A DNA stretch of 64,000 nucleotides. Source: Salinivirgaceae bacterium (GTDB lineage Bacteria > Bacteroidota > Bacteroidia > Bacteroidales > SZUA-534). A model generated the notes under the pieces. That model worked only from the letters and a program-made list of their open reading frames with translations, searched no databases and was not told the origin of the DNA. The number at the start of each line of letters is the position of its first letter. The first letter of the stretch is position 1. Both the position numbers and the translations under genes were made by a program. Location: the NCBI GenBank assembly GCA_016284875.1, contig JAEEPS010000001.1:62001-126000 (forward strand), given 5' to 3'. Positions 1-9,496 of this stretch are shown piece by piece.

Positions 1-9
1 CCGCTGCGT

Positions 10-2745
10 TCAACAAACTAAATCAACTCGACTTCCGCCTGTTTTATCCTTTGTTACAATCAGTTGCTTGTCAATGCGTTTGAGTTCATCGACGTGCGAG
101 ATGATGCCCACAAGTTTGCTGCCTTCGGTGAGGCTGTTGAGGGCTTTCAGCGCCTGTTCAAGCGAGTCGCTGTCGAGCGAGCCAAAGCCTTCGTCAACAA
201 ACATAGTGTCGAGCTGGATGCCGCCAGCGTTCGATTGAATCTCGTCGCTAAGGCCAAGAGCCAGCGACAGGGAAGCCTTGAACGACTCGCCACCCGATAG
301 TGTCTTGACATCGCGTTCGGTGCCGTTGTAGTGGTCAATCACGTCCAAGTCCAATCCGCTCTGCGCACCGTTGTAAGATGCTAACTCCTTGCGTTTCAAC
401 TCGTACTGGCCGTTCGACATTATCATAAAGCGAATGTTGGCGCGGTTTATTATGCGGTCGAAAAACGACATTTGAACGTACGTTTCGAATTGTATTTTCT
501 GCTTTCCGCTGATGCTTCCTGATGCTGTCTGGCTCAGCGCGTTTTTCCACTGATACTCTGACTGCAAGGCTTGCCGTTTAGCACCAGTGGCTTCGATATT
601 TTTCAGACTTTTTGAATTCGAATCAAAACGGATTTCAATCTTCTGTTTGTGTTGGTTCTTTGTATTTATTTCAGATTCAACCTGTTGCTTGGCGGTTTGC
701 AATTCCTCTTTGTTGATTTTGCTGCCGTCTTTAGTTTGGTCTTGCAGCCCTTTAATTATGCCGTTCAGTTCCCGAATTTCACTGTCGCATTTGTTGTAAT
801 TTTCTGTAGCAGTGGATATTGCTTTGTCAATGGCTGTGCGCTCATTTTCGAGTTTCTGAATCTCGTTTTGGGCGGCTTGCTTGTTGGCGAATTCTAAATC
901 TTTCTTTAGCGCTGCAATGGCTTCGGCAGATGCATTGCGCTGCGCCTCAAGTCCCGAAATCTGCGCAGTCAAATCGGATACGCGTTTTTTCTCGGTATCG
1001 GTTTGGCTTTGCAGTTGAGGTAAAATCTCATCGTTTAGTTTTTTGCGACGTTCAATTGCCGATTGCATTTTCACAATATCGTTTTTTATGTTTTGCAATC
1101 GCCGTGATGCCGCATTTTTCTCATCGTTAATCGTTTCATTAGCAACGCTTTGCGTTTCGTTTTCAAAAATTTCAGCAATCTGCTTTTTCACATTATCAGC
1201 CAGCGTCTCGCATTTAGTTTTTTGCTGACTGCACTTTATTTGCCCATTGTTGACACGTGCGTCACACTCGTCAAACTTGCTTTTCAACTCCTTTACTTCC
1301 TCTTTTGTAGGCGCATTTTCGGGCATCACGGCAATTTGGGGATGATGAGTTGAGCCACACACTGGACACGGCTGCCAGTCTTTCAACTCTTGCGCCAGAA
1401 TACCCGCCTGCGAGAGTAGAAAAAGTTCGTTTTTACTCTCATATTCAGCAAGTTTGCCTTTTCTCTCTAAAATGAGTCTTTCCAGTCCTTCTTGCCATTT
1501 TTTCAGGTTGTCCGATTCGAACAAAAGGTTGTTTTGCGCCTCAATCAAATCCGTCAGTTGAGTAAGTTTGCGCTCTACTTCCTTTTGCTCCGATTCCAAC
1601 TTGGCTTTCTGCTCCGCTGCGTTTTCCAATTGTGCAAATTCGGCTTTCAGCGTTTCGAGTTTGGTCGCATAGTCAGTTGCGTTCTTTTCTGCTGCTGCCT
1701 TTCCGTTTGTGGCTGCCTGCAAATCTGTTTCGAACTTTTTGAGTTGATTTTCAGCGTTTTCAAGTTCGTCATATTTGTTCAATACGGCTTTTATCTGTGC
1801 AATGCGACCTGTTTTTGTTTCCTGCTCGGGTTTGCGGGCTTCCGCCGCTTGCTTTTGGCTTTCCAAATCTTTCAGCAACTGAGTCTTTTGTTCAAGTTGT
1901 ATTTTGCTTTCGTTAAGCGATTTAACATCGGTTTCGTATTTCTCCTGAACGGCTAATTTTTCGGCAATCGCAATCCGTTTCTTGTCCAACTCGGTCAGTT
2001 CGGCATCAATAGTTGTCTTGGTTTCGGCGTCGCGCTGAATCTGTAGGCGCAACTGCTCAACAACCAACTCAACGGGCTGGTTTTCAGTGTCGAAATCTTC
2101 AACAACAACATCCTTGATATACTGGCTGACACTTTGTTTTGCGTTGTTGAGCTCGCCCAATACTTTTTTCGCTTCGTCTTGAAGCTCCTCCTGAAAATGC
2201 TTGTAGATGTCGGTCTTGAAAATCTCACGGAATATTTCGATGCGTTCTTTAGTCGATGTTGTTATCATCTTCATAAAATCGCCTTGAGCAATCATTGAAA
2301 TACTTTTGAACTGGTCGCAATCCACGCCCATTATTTCCTTGATTTTAGCATCGACTTCTTTCGACTTGGTAATAATCTGTCCGTCTGGTGTTTTAAGAAC
2401 GACGCTCTCGTTTTCCGTGATGACTCCCTCGCCGCGTATTTTCGGGCGCTCGTATGGCGGATTGCGGCGTATGCAGTATTGCCGGCCAGCATATTCAAAT
2501 TCCAACTCGACGAATGTTTCCGTGTCATTATCAGCGTATTTCGAGCGCATCATTTTGGGGTCGCGGTTCGAACCGCTTGCTTCACCATAAAGCGCGTAAA
2601 CTATGGCATCGAAGATGGTTGTCTTGCCTGCGCCGGTGTTTCCGGTTATCAGATACAGGCCGTTTCGCCCAAGTTTTGAAAAATCGATGACTGTAGCGGT
2701 GGCGTATGGCCCGAAGGCCGATATTGTGAGTTTACGTGGTAGCAT
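10..2745 (-). CDS. sbcC: SbcC-type exonuclease subunit (Rad50-like ATPase)
   Basis: SMC-like ATPase that partners SbcD to process double-strand ends and hairpins in the cytoplasm. Seen in the 911 residues: a Walker A motif GNTGAGKT at 35-42, two long coiled-coil arms, a zinc-hook CPVC with cysteines 460 and 463 near the middle, an ABC signature LSGGE at 816-820, and Walker B/D-loop FVDEGFGSLD at about 849-858. Length and order fit the SbcC family. It follows sbcD after a gap of only 5 bases, so the two are almost certainly co-transcribed and made as a complex. The gene is complete; its TGA stop lies at the window edge. Very sure of family; nothing in the sequence is odd. Confidence 0.97.
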   Translation of the reverse strand: MLPRKLTISAFGPYATATVIDFSKLGRNGLYLITGNTGAGKTTIFDAIVYALYGEASGSNRDPKMMRSKYADNDTETFVELEFEYAGRQYCIRRNPPYERPKIRGEGVITENESVVLKTPDGQIITKSKEVDAKIKEIMGVDCDQFKSISMIAQGDFMKMITTSTKERIEIFREIFKTDIYKHFQEELQDEAKKVLGELNNAKQSVSQYIKDVVVEDFDTENQPVELVVEQLRLQIQRDAETKTTIDAELTELDKKRIAIAEKLAVQEKYETDVKSLNESKIQLEQKTQLLKDLESQKQAAEARKPEQETKTGRIAQIKAVLNKYDELENAENQLKKFETDLQAATNGKAAAEKNATDYATKLETLKAEFAQLENAAEQKAKLESEQKEVERKLTQLTDLIEAQNNLLFESDNLKKWQEGLERLILERKGKLAEYESKNELFLLSQAGILAQELKDWQPCPVCGSTHHPQIAVMPENAPTKEEVKELKSKFDECDARVNNGQIKCSQQKTKCETLADNVKKQIAEIFENETQSVANETINDEKNAASRRLQNIKNDIVKMQSAIERRKKLNDEILPQLQSQTDTEKKRVSDLTAQISGLEAQRNASAEAIAALKKDLEFANKQAAQNEIQKLENERTAIDKAISTATENYNKCDSEIRELNGIIKGLQDQTKDGSKINKEELQTAKQQVESEINTKNQHKQKIEIRFDSNSKSLKNIEATGAKRQALQSEYQWKNALSQTASGSISGKQKIQFETYVQMSFFDRIINRANIRFMIMSNGQYELKRKELASYNGAQSGLDLDVIDHYNGTERDVKTLSGGESFKASLSLALGLSDEIQSNAGGIQLDTMFVDEGFGSLDSDSLEQALKALNSLTEGSKLVGIISHVDELKRIDKQLIVTKDKTGGSRVDLVC

Positions 2746-2750
2746 ATCGT

Positions 2751-3905
2751 TTATTCTCGGTTTTTTACTCTTTCCATTATCTCTTTTATAAACGACTGTT
2801 GTTCAGCCGTTAGCGACGATTCGCCGTTCTGCATCTCATAAAATTCGGCAAACAGTTCCGTGGGTGTCTTCTGCTTTGTGGCGTCGATGTTGTTCACCAC
2901 AATGCTTTTGGTTCGCGTGCGCTTGTTGTCGTAGTGCACCTCCATAATGTTACGGTAGATAGTGCGCAACTTGTTTATGGCGTCTGGAATGTCATTTTCG
3001 TCGGTGAGGGTTACCCGCACGTAGTTTTCGCGCAGTTCAGGCCTGCTATCGTAGTATTGAAGAGCCGTCAGTTCGTTGTATGTGCCTCGCAAATCAACCC
3101 AGTCGCGCAGTGGCGAGGTGGGTACAAAATTAAATTCAACACCGCCATTCTCTCCCATATCGGCTATTGTGATTGTTTTATCATCATTCACTTCGGAGAA
3201 CGAATATTTGAGCGGACTGCCGCTGTATCTAATTGTCGGCCGTTCGCAACTCTGCGGGCGGTGCAGATGGCCGAGAGCCACATAATCGAAATCGGCAAAC
3301 ACCTGTGCATCAACATTATCCAATCCGCCGACAATAGTTTCCTCCGATTCGGAGCGTTCGGCGTTGGTTACAAACTGATGGCAGATGAGCACGTTGCGTA
3401 TGCTTTTGTCAATATTCATTTTGGCAATGGCCAGGCGCATAGCATCGGTGTAGGAGTTAATCTCTTCGTTCTCAAAGAAATGACGGACAAGCACAGGCTT
3501 GATAAACGGCAGCATATAGAATGCAACTGGTCCGTCTTTATCGCTGATAATCACTGGTTTGACGGTGCCGTTGTAAACCGGAGACAGATGTATGTTCTGG
3601 CGGCCCATTATCTGCGCACCGAAGGCTATTCGCTCGGCCGAATCGTGATTGCCGCTGATGATGAAGATGTGCGCAGCGGGAGTTGCTGATTCTGAAAGGT
3701 TTGTGAGAAACTCGTCGAACAGTTGCACCGCTTCAGCCGATGGCACGCTTTTGTCATAAACATCGCCTGCTATCAGCACAGCGTCAGGCTTTTGCTGCCG
3801 CACAACATCGCAAATTTGGCCAAGAACGTGCCGCTGCTCGTCAATCATCGAAAAGCCGTTCACATTCTTGCCAATATGCAAATCGGAGGTGTGGATAATC
3901 TTCAT
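2751..3905 (-). CDS. sbcD: SbcD-type nuclease subunit (Mre11-like)
   Basis: Calcineurin-like metallophosphoesterase, the nuclease half of SbcCD. Seen: the phosphoesterase motifs in order, DLHIGKN near the N terminus, GDVYDKS, GNHDSAER and GHLHRPQ, which supply the metal-binding Asp, His and Asn residues; then a C-terminal capping region. I chose the ATG at 3905, giving 384 residues, because MKIIHTSDLHIG is the usual N terminus of the family; an ATG seven codons earlier adds residues not expected in the family. It lies directly upstream of sbcC with a 5-base gap, so the pair forms an operon. Confidence 0.96.
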   Translation of the reverse strand: MKIIHTSDLHIGKNVNGFSMIDEQRHVLGQICDVVRQQKPDAVLIAGDVYDKSVPSAEAVQLFDEFLTNLSESATPAAHIFIISGNHDSAERIAFGAQIMGRQNIHLSPVYNGTVKPVIISDKDGPVAFYMLPFIKPVLVRHFFENEEINSYTDAMRLAIAKMNIDKSIRNVLICHQFVTNAERSESEETIVGGLDNVDAQVFADFDYVALGHLHRPQSCERPTIRYSGSPLKYSFSEVNDDKTITIADMGENGGVEFNFVPTSPLRDWVDLRGTYNELTALQYYDSRPELRENYVRVTLTDENDIPDAINKLRTIYRNIMEVHYDNKRTRTKSIVVNNIDATKQKTPTELFAEFYEMQNGESSLTAEQQSFIKEIMERVKNRE

Positions 3906-3993
3906 AGTAAACGTTATTGTTGCCAACTAAACTAATGGAAAAAACGATGGGAGCAGCGCCATATCGACTGATTTTTTCAACGATTGACAGCAA

Positions 3994-4024
3994 AATAAAA
4001 AAGGTGCAGCGATTAAACCGCACC
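3994..4024 (-). terminator. Intrinsic terminator after recA
   Basis: On the minus strand the bases GGTGC and GCACC (4020-4024 and 4003-4007) pair around a 12-base loop, and the stem is followed directly by a TTTTTTATTTT run. It lies about 85 bases past the recA stop and ahead of sbcD, so sbcDC is probably transcribed separately. Confidence 0.7.
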
Positions 4025-4108
4025 CTTCATTTATAAACATTTAAAAATAAATTAATTAAGCCTATTTAATTAAAGCATTGTTTGAAGTTCGGGGCAAACC
4101 CTTCACTT

Positions 4109-5173
4109 TTAATCCTCCTCCGCCTCACTGTCAGCAGATGTTTCGAGCGATGGAGCGTCGGACTTGCTCATTATCTCCATGATTTTGGCCTCGATTTCGC
4201 CTGCAAGTTCCTTATTGTCAACAAGCATCTGGCGCACATAGTCGCGACCCTGGCCAAGTTTGGTGTCGCCGTAACTGAACCACGAGCCCGATTTCTTGAC
4301 AATGTTCAACTCAACGGCCATGTCAATCAATTCGCCCGACTTGCAGATGCCCTCGCCGTACATGATGTCGAACTCGGCCTTGCGGAACGGAGCGGCCAGT
4401 TTGTTCTTGACAATCTTCACCTTGACGTGGTTGCCGATTGACTCCTCGCCGTCTTTCAGAGTTGATGTGCGACGGATGTCGATGCGGATTGAGGCATAGA
4501 ACTTCAGCGCGTTACCGCCCGTGGTTGTCTCGGGGTTGCCGAACATCACGCCAATCTTCTCGCGCAACTGGTTGATGAAGATGCAGCAAGTGTTTGTCTT
4601 GTTGATATTTGCGGTGAGTTTGCGCAAAGCCTGCGACATCAGTCGAGCCTGAAGGCCCATCTTTGAATCGCCCATCTCGCCCTCAATCTCGGCCTTAGGT
4701 GTCAGGGCGGCGACAGAGTCGATGACAATGATGTCGATGGCGCCCGAGCGAATCAGATGGTCGGCAATCTCGAGAGCCTGTTCACCGTTATCGGGCTGAG
4801 AGATAAGCAGTTCGTTGATGTTGACGCCCAACTTCTGCGCATAGAAGCGGTCGAAGGCGTGCTCGGCGTCGATGAAGGCAGCAATGCCGCCGTTCTTCTG
4901 CGCCTCGGCAATGGCATGGATGGCAAGAGTGGTCTTACCTGACGACTCGGGGCCGTAAATTTCGATGACGCGGCCGCGCGGATAGCCGCCGATGCCCAGC
5001 GCCAAATCGAGGCCGATGGAACCCGATGAAATGACAGGCACATCCTCAATGGCATGGTCGCCCATGCGCATTATCGAACCTTTGCCGAAATTCTTCTCAA
5101 TTTTGTCGATTGTGAGTTGCAAGGCTTTCAACTTCTCGCTGTTGGCACTTGTATTTGCTTGTTCTTTAGCCAT
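4109..5173 (-). CDS. recA: Recombinase RecA
   Basis: ATP-dependent strand-exchange protein of homologous recombination. Seen: 354 residues, Walker [10 protein letters not shown] at 74-82, a Walker B stretch ending in VIDSVAAL, the L2/signature region [17 protein letters not shown], and the usual acidic C-terminal tail rich in Asp and Glu. Length is normal for bacterial RecA. It stands alone between a plus-strand gene and its own terminator. On the minus strand upstream, TACCTTTA near 5208 is one mismatch from the Bacteroidota TAnnTTTG box, but I am not sure of it. I saw no LexA-type palindrome. The gene is among the GC-richest in the window (34 of 60 bases in 4681-4740). Confidence 0.99.
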   Translation of the reverse strand: MAKEQANTSANSEKLKALQLTIDKIEKNFGKGSIMRMGDHAIEDVPVISSGSIGLDLALGIGGYPRGRVIEIYGPESSGKTTLAIHAIAEAQKNGGIAAFIDAEHAFDRFYAQKLGVNINELLISQPDNGEQALEIADHLIRSGAIDIIVIDSVAALTPKAEIEGEMGDSKMGLQARLMSQALRKLTANINKTNTCCIFINQLREKIGVMFGNPETTTGGNALKFYASIRIDIRRTSTLKDGEESIGNHVKVKIVKNKLAAPFRKAEFDIMYGEGICKSGELIDMAVELNIVKKSGSWFSYGDTKLGQGRDYVRQMLVDNKELAGEIEAKIMEIMSKSDAPSLETSADSEAEED

Positions 5174-5414
5174 TTATGATAATTTTAAAATTTGTATTCG
5201 GATTGGCTAAAGGTAGGAAAACAATTGAAAAGTGAAAGCCCGAAAGCAGAAAGTTTCAACATAAAAGTTAACTCACGGATGATGAACGACTTGCCAAACT
5301 GCAGAAATTAAATTGTTATCGCCGCAAGCGGCAGAATGAAAAACATTTTGCGGATTCAAAATTCAATTGTTTCTTTGTTTTGACGAGTTACGGCAATTCG
5401 CCAATCTGAAAAAT

Positions 5415-6548
5415 ATGAGATTTGCAGACATTATCGGGCAGGACGACATCAAGCGGCATCTGATTGGAACCGTGAAGGAGAACCGCATCAGCCATGCGCA
5501 GATGTTTCTTGGGCGCGAGGGCTACGGCACTCTCCCGCTGGCCATCGCATATGCGCAATACATCAACTGCCAGCACCGCACCGACGACGACTCGTGCGGC
5601 GAGTGCCCCAGTTGCCGACAGATTTCGCAACTCGCCTTCCCCGACCTGCACTTCGTCTTTCCCGTGCCCGCCACAGGCACGTCGAAGGAGAAGCCCGTGA
5701 GCGACACCTTCTTCAGCAAATGGTCGGAGTTTATCCGCCAGAACCCCTACGGCAGTTATCAGCAATGGCTCGACTATGTGGAAGCGGGCAACTCGCAAGG
5801 CCTCATCCGAGTGGACGAGAGCAGCGAGATTATCCGCAAACTCACCATGAAGACCTTCAACGCCGAGTATAAGATAATGATTATCTGGCTGCCCGAAAAG
5901 ATGAACGCCGACGCGTCGAACAAACTGCTCAAACTGATTGAGGAGCCTTATCCGAAGACGCTCTTCCTGCTGGTGGCCGAAAATTCGGAGAACATCATCT
6001 CCACCATCATTTCGCGAACGCAACTTGTGCGTGTGCCACGCATTGCCGATGCCGACCTCCGTGCGGGACTTCAGCGCACGAAAGGCCTGGGCAGCGCCGA
6101 TGCCGAAAAAATATCGCACATCAGCGAGGGCGACTTCAACAAGGCACTCGAATACAGCAGCCAGACCGCCGACCTCTCGCAGAACCTTGACATGTTCATC
6201 AAACTCATGCGCGTGAGTTACGCGTTCAGGGCCCCTGAAATGATTGCTCTGGCCGAGGAACTGGGCGCTCTTGGGCGCGAGAAGCAGAAGGCCTTCCTGA
6301 CCTACTGCGAGCGCATGATACGCGAGAACCTGATTATGAACCGCAACCTCAACAGCCTCACCCGCTTCACCGACGACGAAGGCAATTTTGCGCAGAAATT
6401 CTCACGGTTCATCCATCCGCAAAACTCTGGGCTGATTATCGAGACCATCGACAAGGCTTTCTACCACATATCGCGCAACGCAAGCGCCAAAATCGTATTC
6501 ATGGATACCATCATCACGCTGGCGCGATGCCTGCGGATGGCCTCATAA
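5415..6548 (+). CDS. holB: DNA polymerase III, delta-prime subunit
   Basis: Clamp-loader subunit of the replicative polymerase. Seen in the 377 residues: an N-terminal AAA+ module starting FADIIGQDDIKRHL, a Walker A position that reads GREGYGTLP and so lacks the GK[ST] needed for ATP hydrolysis (normal for delta-prime), a four-cysteine zinc module CQHRTDDDSCGECPSC at about residues 54-69, and the LLKLIEEP segment typical of clamp-loader subunits, with an SRT-like motif ISRTQLV after it. I start at the ATG at 5415 because upstream codons do not look like this family. A 4-TM protein gene follows 9 bases after the stop, so both are probably on one transcript. Confidence 0.93.
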   Translation: MRFADIIGQDDIKRHLIGTVKENRISHAQMFLGREGYGTLPLAIAYAQYINCQHRTDDDSCGECPSCRQISQLAFPDLHFVFPVPATGTSKEKPVSDTFFSKWSEFIRQNPYGSYQQWLDYVEAGNSQGLIRVDESSEIIRKLTMKTFNAEYKIMIIWLPEKMNADASNKLLKLIEEPYPKTLFLLVAENSENIISTIISRTQLVRVPRIADADLRAGLQRTKGLGSADAEKISHISEGDFNKALEYSSQTADLSQNLDMFIKLMRVSYAFRAPEMIALAEELGALGREKQKAFLTYCERMIRENLIMNRNLNSLTRFTDDEGNFAQKFSRFIHPQNSGLIIETIDKAFYHISRNASAKIVFMDTIITLARCLRMAS

Positions 6549-6557
6549 CTCACAACT

Positions 6558-6926
6558 ATGGTCAACTTTCTGAAATCGCTCTCATTCACACTTCTCTTGC
6601 CGTTCATCCACCTTACGGCGACGCTGCTCTGGCCCAATTTTGTGAGAGTTGCGCTGCCGCACGTGCTGCTCATCTACGGCATCCTCACCGTGCTCACCAT
6701 TGCGCACCTGCTTGTTGTGAGGGTTATAGTGCTCCGCCACCGCCAGCAGGCTCCGCTGATTGTGATGGCACTGAACATGCTCAAAATGCTGTTGAGCATT
6801 GTGCTGCTGTTTGTGGTGGTTGTTCCCTTCACGGGGAAAGACGCCGCCGTGGGCATCAACTTTGCCGTGGGCTATGTTTTCTTCCTCATTTTCGATTCGC
6901 AGATGGTGATTTGGATGATGAAGTAA
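6558..6926 (+). CDS. Small integral membrane protein, about four TM segments
   Basis: Function not recognised. The 122 residues are almost entirely hydrophobic and form about four membrane segments, roughly 8-26, 33-54, 65-85 and 96-117, separated by a basic loop (RVIVLRHRQQ) and a short loop with GKD. No catalytic motif is visible. Size and layout resemble the small AtpI-like or DUF6168-type proteins of Bacteroidota, but this is only a resemblance. It follows holB by 9 bases and probably shares its transcript. Confidence 0.6.
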   Translation: MVNFLKSLSFTLLLPFIHLTATLLWPNFVRVALPHVLLIYGILTVLTIAHLLVVRVIVLRHRQQAPLIVMALNMLKMLLSIVLLFVVVVPFTGKDAAVGINFAVGYVFFLIFDSQMVIWMMK

Positions 6927-6975
6927 TGATTTAATTGACTTCGCTTATCATTCAAAAATTCAATCGCTTATTTTT

Positions 6976-6992
6976 TGGCGTCCGCATGGCGG
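6976..6992. repeat. Short GC-rich hairpin between genes
   Basis: TCCGC-ATG-GCGGA forms a perfect 5-bp stem in the 150-base gap before ricT. The preceding TTTGGCGTCC is shared with the right arm of the hairpin at 9476-9496, so it may be a decayed copy of the same repeat. There is no T-run on either side that would make it a normal terminator. Confidence 0.35.
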
Positions 6993-7038
6993 AAAATTAA
7001 ATTGACGGCCTTTTCGGTGGATTTTTAGAACTTCTCTA

Positions 7039-7046
7039 TATATTTA
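7039..7046 (+). promoter_or_regulatory. Possible -7 box of the ricT operon
   Basis: TATATTTA is one mismatch from the TAnnTTTG box of the Bacteroidota primary sigma factor and lies about 30 bases before the ricT ATG. No convincing -33 TTTG is visible, so this is weak. Confidence 0.3.
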
Positions 7047-7076
7047 CCCGATTTTTTGGTTTGAACTACATATAAT

Positions 7077-8282
7077 ATGAGCGAAGATATATCAAGAGGC
7101 TGCCCAATTAAAAACATCGACCCCGAGGCAACAAACTGCCGCATAATTTATTCGGGGAAACTCAATGTTTTCGACTGGCTGAACGACGTTCCCGAGGGAA
7201 TCGACAAAAATGAAATTTACGAGGTGCGGTTCAAAAACACCCGTAAAGGATACTACTATAATCAGAACGGACTGCGCCTCACGACGGGCGACATTGTGGC
7301 TGTTGAGGCCTCGCCGGGCCACGACATCGGCATCATATCTCTCAAAGGTCCGCTGGTTCTGTGCCAACTGCGCAAGCACAACATCAATCCGCAAAGCGAA
7401 TTCAAGACCATCTACCGCAAGGTTAAACCAGTTGATATCGAGAAGTGGAAAGAGGCGATTGCGCTGGAGATTGACACAATGATTGAATCGCGCAAAATTG
7501 CCGCCGACCTCAAACTTGATATGAAGATTGGCGATGTTGAGTATCAGGGCGATAAGACCAAAGCCATATTCTATTATATTGCCGACGACCGCGTGGATTT
7601 CCGCCAACTCATCAAGGTGCTGGCCGACAGGTTCCACATTCGCGTGGAGATGCGCCAGATTGGAGCACGTCAGGAGGCTGGGCGCATTGGCGGCATCGGC
7701 TCGTGCGGACGCGAACTTTGCTGCTCAACATGGATGACCAACTTTGTGTCGGTGACAACCACGGCAGCGCGCTATCAGGAACTCTCACCCAACCCGCAGA
7801 AACTGGCCGGACAATGCTGCAAACTCAAATGCTGCCTCAACTACGAGGTGGATTCGTATATTGATGAGCGGAAAGATTTTCCGCCCTCGGATGTTCCGCT
7901 GCTCACCGAGACGGGCAAGGCCTACTATCAGAAAACCGATGTCTTCCGCCGCGTGATGTGGTACTCGGTGGGCGATGCAAACAGCCTCGACCTCATTCCA
8001 ATATCGGTTGAAAAGGTGAAGGAGTATATCCAGATGAACAAGCGCGGGCAAAAGGTGCAACTTGAGGCTACGGTGAATGAGTCGGAGTCGCAGGAAGAAT
8101 CAATAGACTTCAGCCAGGTGGTTGGTCAGGACAGTCTGACGCGATTCGACCAGTCGAAGCGGAAAAAGAAAAAGCACAACCGCGGTCGCGACCGAAACAA
8201 CCAAAGGCCACAACAGGGACAAAACCCCAAAAACAATCAAAGAAATGATTCGGGCAATAGCGAAAACGGTGGCGGTAATTAG
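7077..8282 (+). CDS. ricT: PSP1-domain protein, RicT/YaaT homologue
   Basis: Homologue of RicT, which in Bacillus works with RicA and RicF on RNase Y-dependent mRNA processing and is iron-sulfur linked; the role in Bacteroidota is not established. Seen in the 401 residues: a PSP1 domain at roughly 50-290, with the cysteine clusters SCGRELCC and GQCCKLKCC that mark the family, and a low-complexity tail rich in Lys, Arg, Asn and Gln from about residue 360. The last 38 bases also encode the start of gldH in another frame. The gldH and trmB genes follow, an arrangement that fits one operon. Confidence 0.88.
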   Translation: MSEDISRGCPIKNIDPEATNCRIIYSGKLNVFDWLNDVPEGIDKNEIYEVRFKNTRKGYYYNQNGLRLTTGDIVAVEASPGHDIGIISLKGPLVLCQLRKHNINPQSEFKTIYRKVKPVDIEKWKEAIALEIDTMIESRKIAADLKLDMKIGDVEYQGDKTKAIFYYIADDRVDFRQLIKVLADRFHIRVEMRQIGARQEAGRIGGIGSCGRELCCSTWMTNFVSVTTTAARYQELSPNPQKLAGQCCKLKCCLNYEVDSYIDERKDFPPSDVPLLTETGKAYYQKTDVFRRVMWYSVGDANSLDLIPISVEKVKEYIQMNKRGQKVQLEATVNESESQEESIDFSQVVGQDSLTRFDQSKRKKKKHNRGRDRNNQRPQQGQNPKNNQRNDSGNSENGGGN

Positions 8283-8718
8283 TGCGCTGTGGCTTGCCGC
8301 ATCGTGCACCAACAGCGCCATGTACGATTGCAGTTTCGACATGCCTGGCGAGCAATGGAATCGCGACAGCGTACTTGCTTTCAAGGTTGAAGTAACTGAT
8401 ACGGTGACTCCCTATAACATTTTGTTCTGCAATCGAATAACAGGGCAATATCCGTATAGCAACATGTTTCTGTTCATCACGATCGTAGCGCCAGACCGTT
8501 CGCGTCAGACCGACACTTTGGAGTGCATCCTGGCCGACAAGAAAGGCAAATGGCTCGGCAAAGGGTTCGGCAGCGTGTGGTCGAACACCGTCAACTACAA
8601 ACAAAACATCATCTTTCCGCAGAGCGGCGCATACACCTTCTATATTGAGCAGGCAATGCGCATTGAGAACCTTCCGCACGTGCTCGACGCGGGACTGAAA
8701 ATCGAAAAAACCAAATAA
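8245..8718 (+). CDS. gldH: GldH-like lipoprotein
   Basis: Outer-envelope lipoprotein of the GldH family, first described in Flavobacterium gliding and widely kept in non-gliding Bacteroidota. Seen: 157 residues, a signal peptide with lipobox LAASC (Cys 21), and a beta-rich body with the segments SNMFLFITI and GKGFGSVW typical of the family. The start lies inside ricT, a 38-base overlap in a different frame, which implies translational coupling. The exact role is inferred only from family. I saw no other gld genes in the window. Confidence 0.82.
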   Translation: MIRAIAKTVAVISALWLAASCTNSAMYDCSFDMPGEQWNRDSVLAFKVEVTDTVTPYNILFCNRITGQYPYSNMFLFITIVAPDRSRQTDTLECILADKKGKWLGKGFGSVWSNTVNYKQNIIFPQSGAYTFYIEQAMRIENLPHVLDAGLKIEKTK

Positions 8719-8726
8719 CAAATATT

Positions 8727-9437
8727 GTGGGAAAAGGCAAACTCGCAAAATTCCGTGAGAATGAGACTTTTGGCAATGTGATTCAGCCGGAAGTGACTGA
8801 TTTTATGAATTTTTCTCATCCGCTCAAAGGCAGATGGAACGCTGACGTGTTCAAAAACGACAATCCGATTGTGCTGGAACTTGGCTGCGGCAAGGGCGAA
8901 TACACAGTGGGCCTTGCACGCATGTTCCCCGACAAGAATTTCATCGGTGTTGACATTAAAGGCGCCCGCATCTGGACTGGAGCCAAGGAGTCGAATCTGG
9001 AGCAGATGACGAATGTGGCTTTCCTCCGCACCCGCATCGAAATCGTGAGCGCGTTTTTTGCGCCCGACGAGGTGAGCGAAATCTGGATAACCTTTCCCGA
9101 CCCGCAGATGAAGAAACGCCGCGCCAAAAAGCGCCTTACATCGAGTCTTTTCCTCACATCGTATCAGAAATTCCTGACCAATGGCGGCTGCATCAACTTG
9201 AAGACTGACAGCCGTTTCCTATACCATTACTCGCTGAAAGTGGCTCAACTCAACAACTTCGAAATCGAGCGCCAGACAGCCGACCTCTATGCCGAGCCAT
9301 GGGTTGACGATGTGCTTCGGATTAAAACCTACTACGAGCAGTTGCACATCGACGACGGCAACACTATCCACTACCTGAAATATCATCTGCCTCACAACAA
9401 GCAACTTGTGGAGCCGGAGGAGGATGAGGAGTTTTAA
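8727..9437 (+). CDS. trmB: tRNA (guanine-N7-)-methyltransferase
   Basis: SAM-dependent enzyme that makes m7G46 in tRNA. Seen in 236 residues: the SAM site VLELGCGKGEYTVG at about 49-62 followed by IGVDIKGARIW, and the family motif TFPDPQMKKRRAKKRL at about 121-136. The start is a GTG at 8727, eight bases after gldH; no ATG gives a complete N terminus. The last residues are acidic. The gene ends the ricT-gldH-trmB unit. Confidence 0.94.
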   Translation: MGKGKLAKFRENETFGNVIQPEVTDFMNFSHPLKGRWNADVFKNDNPIVLELGCGKGEYTVGLARMFPDKNFIGVDIKGARIWTGAKESNLEQMTNVAFLRTRIEIVSAFFAPDEVSEIWITFPDPQMKKRRAKKRLTSSLFLTSYQKFLTNGGCINLKTDSRFLYHYSLKVAQLNNFEIERQTADLYAEPWVDDVLRIKTYYEQLHIDDGNTIHYLKYHLPHNKQLVEPEEDEEF

Positions 9438-9475
9438 GTTATAAGTTTTTGAAGTTTTAAGTTATAAGTTTGTAG

Positions 9476-9496
9476 GGACGTCACAATTTGGCGTCC
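9476..9496. repeat. REP-like short palindrome
   Basis: GGACGTC and GGCGTCC form a 7-bp stem (one G-T pair) around the loop ACAATTT. It is preceded by TTTGTAG, as is the longer palindrome at 35409-35438 (TTTGTAGAGACG against TTTGTAGGGACG). No T-run follows on either strand, so it is more likely a dispersed palindromic repeat than a terminator. Confidence 0.55.

Noticed and set aside
2934-3689. 251-codon plus-strand frame opposite sbcD
   Set aside because: It lies wholly antisense to a gene with clear motifs and has no recognisable domain or promoter; it is a by-product of codon use.
5174-5414. SOS (LexA) box before recA
   Set aside because: No CTG-n10-CAG or other clear palindrome of LexA type is seen in the gap.
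5388-6119. 243-codon minus-strand frame opposite holB
   Set aside because: Antisense to a well supported gene; composition fits a shadow frame.
9476-9496. Hairpin as a terminator of trmB
   Set aside because: No T-run follows it on the plus strand; a palindromic repeat explains it better.
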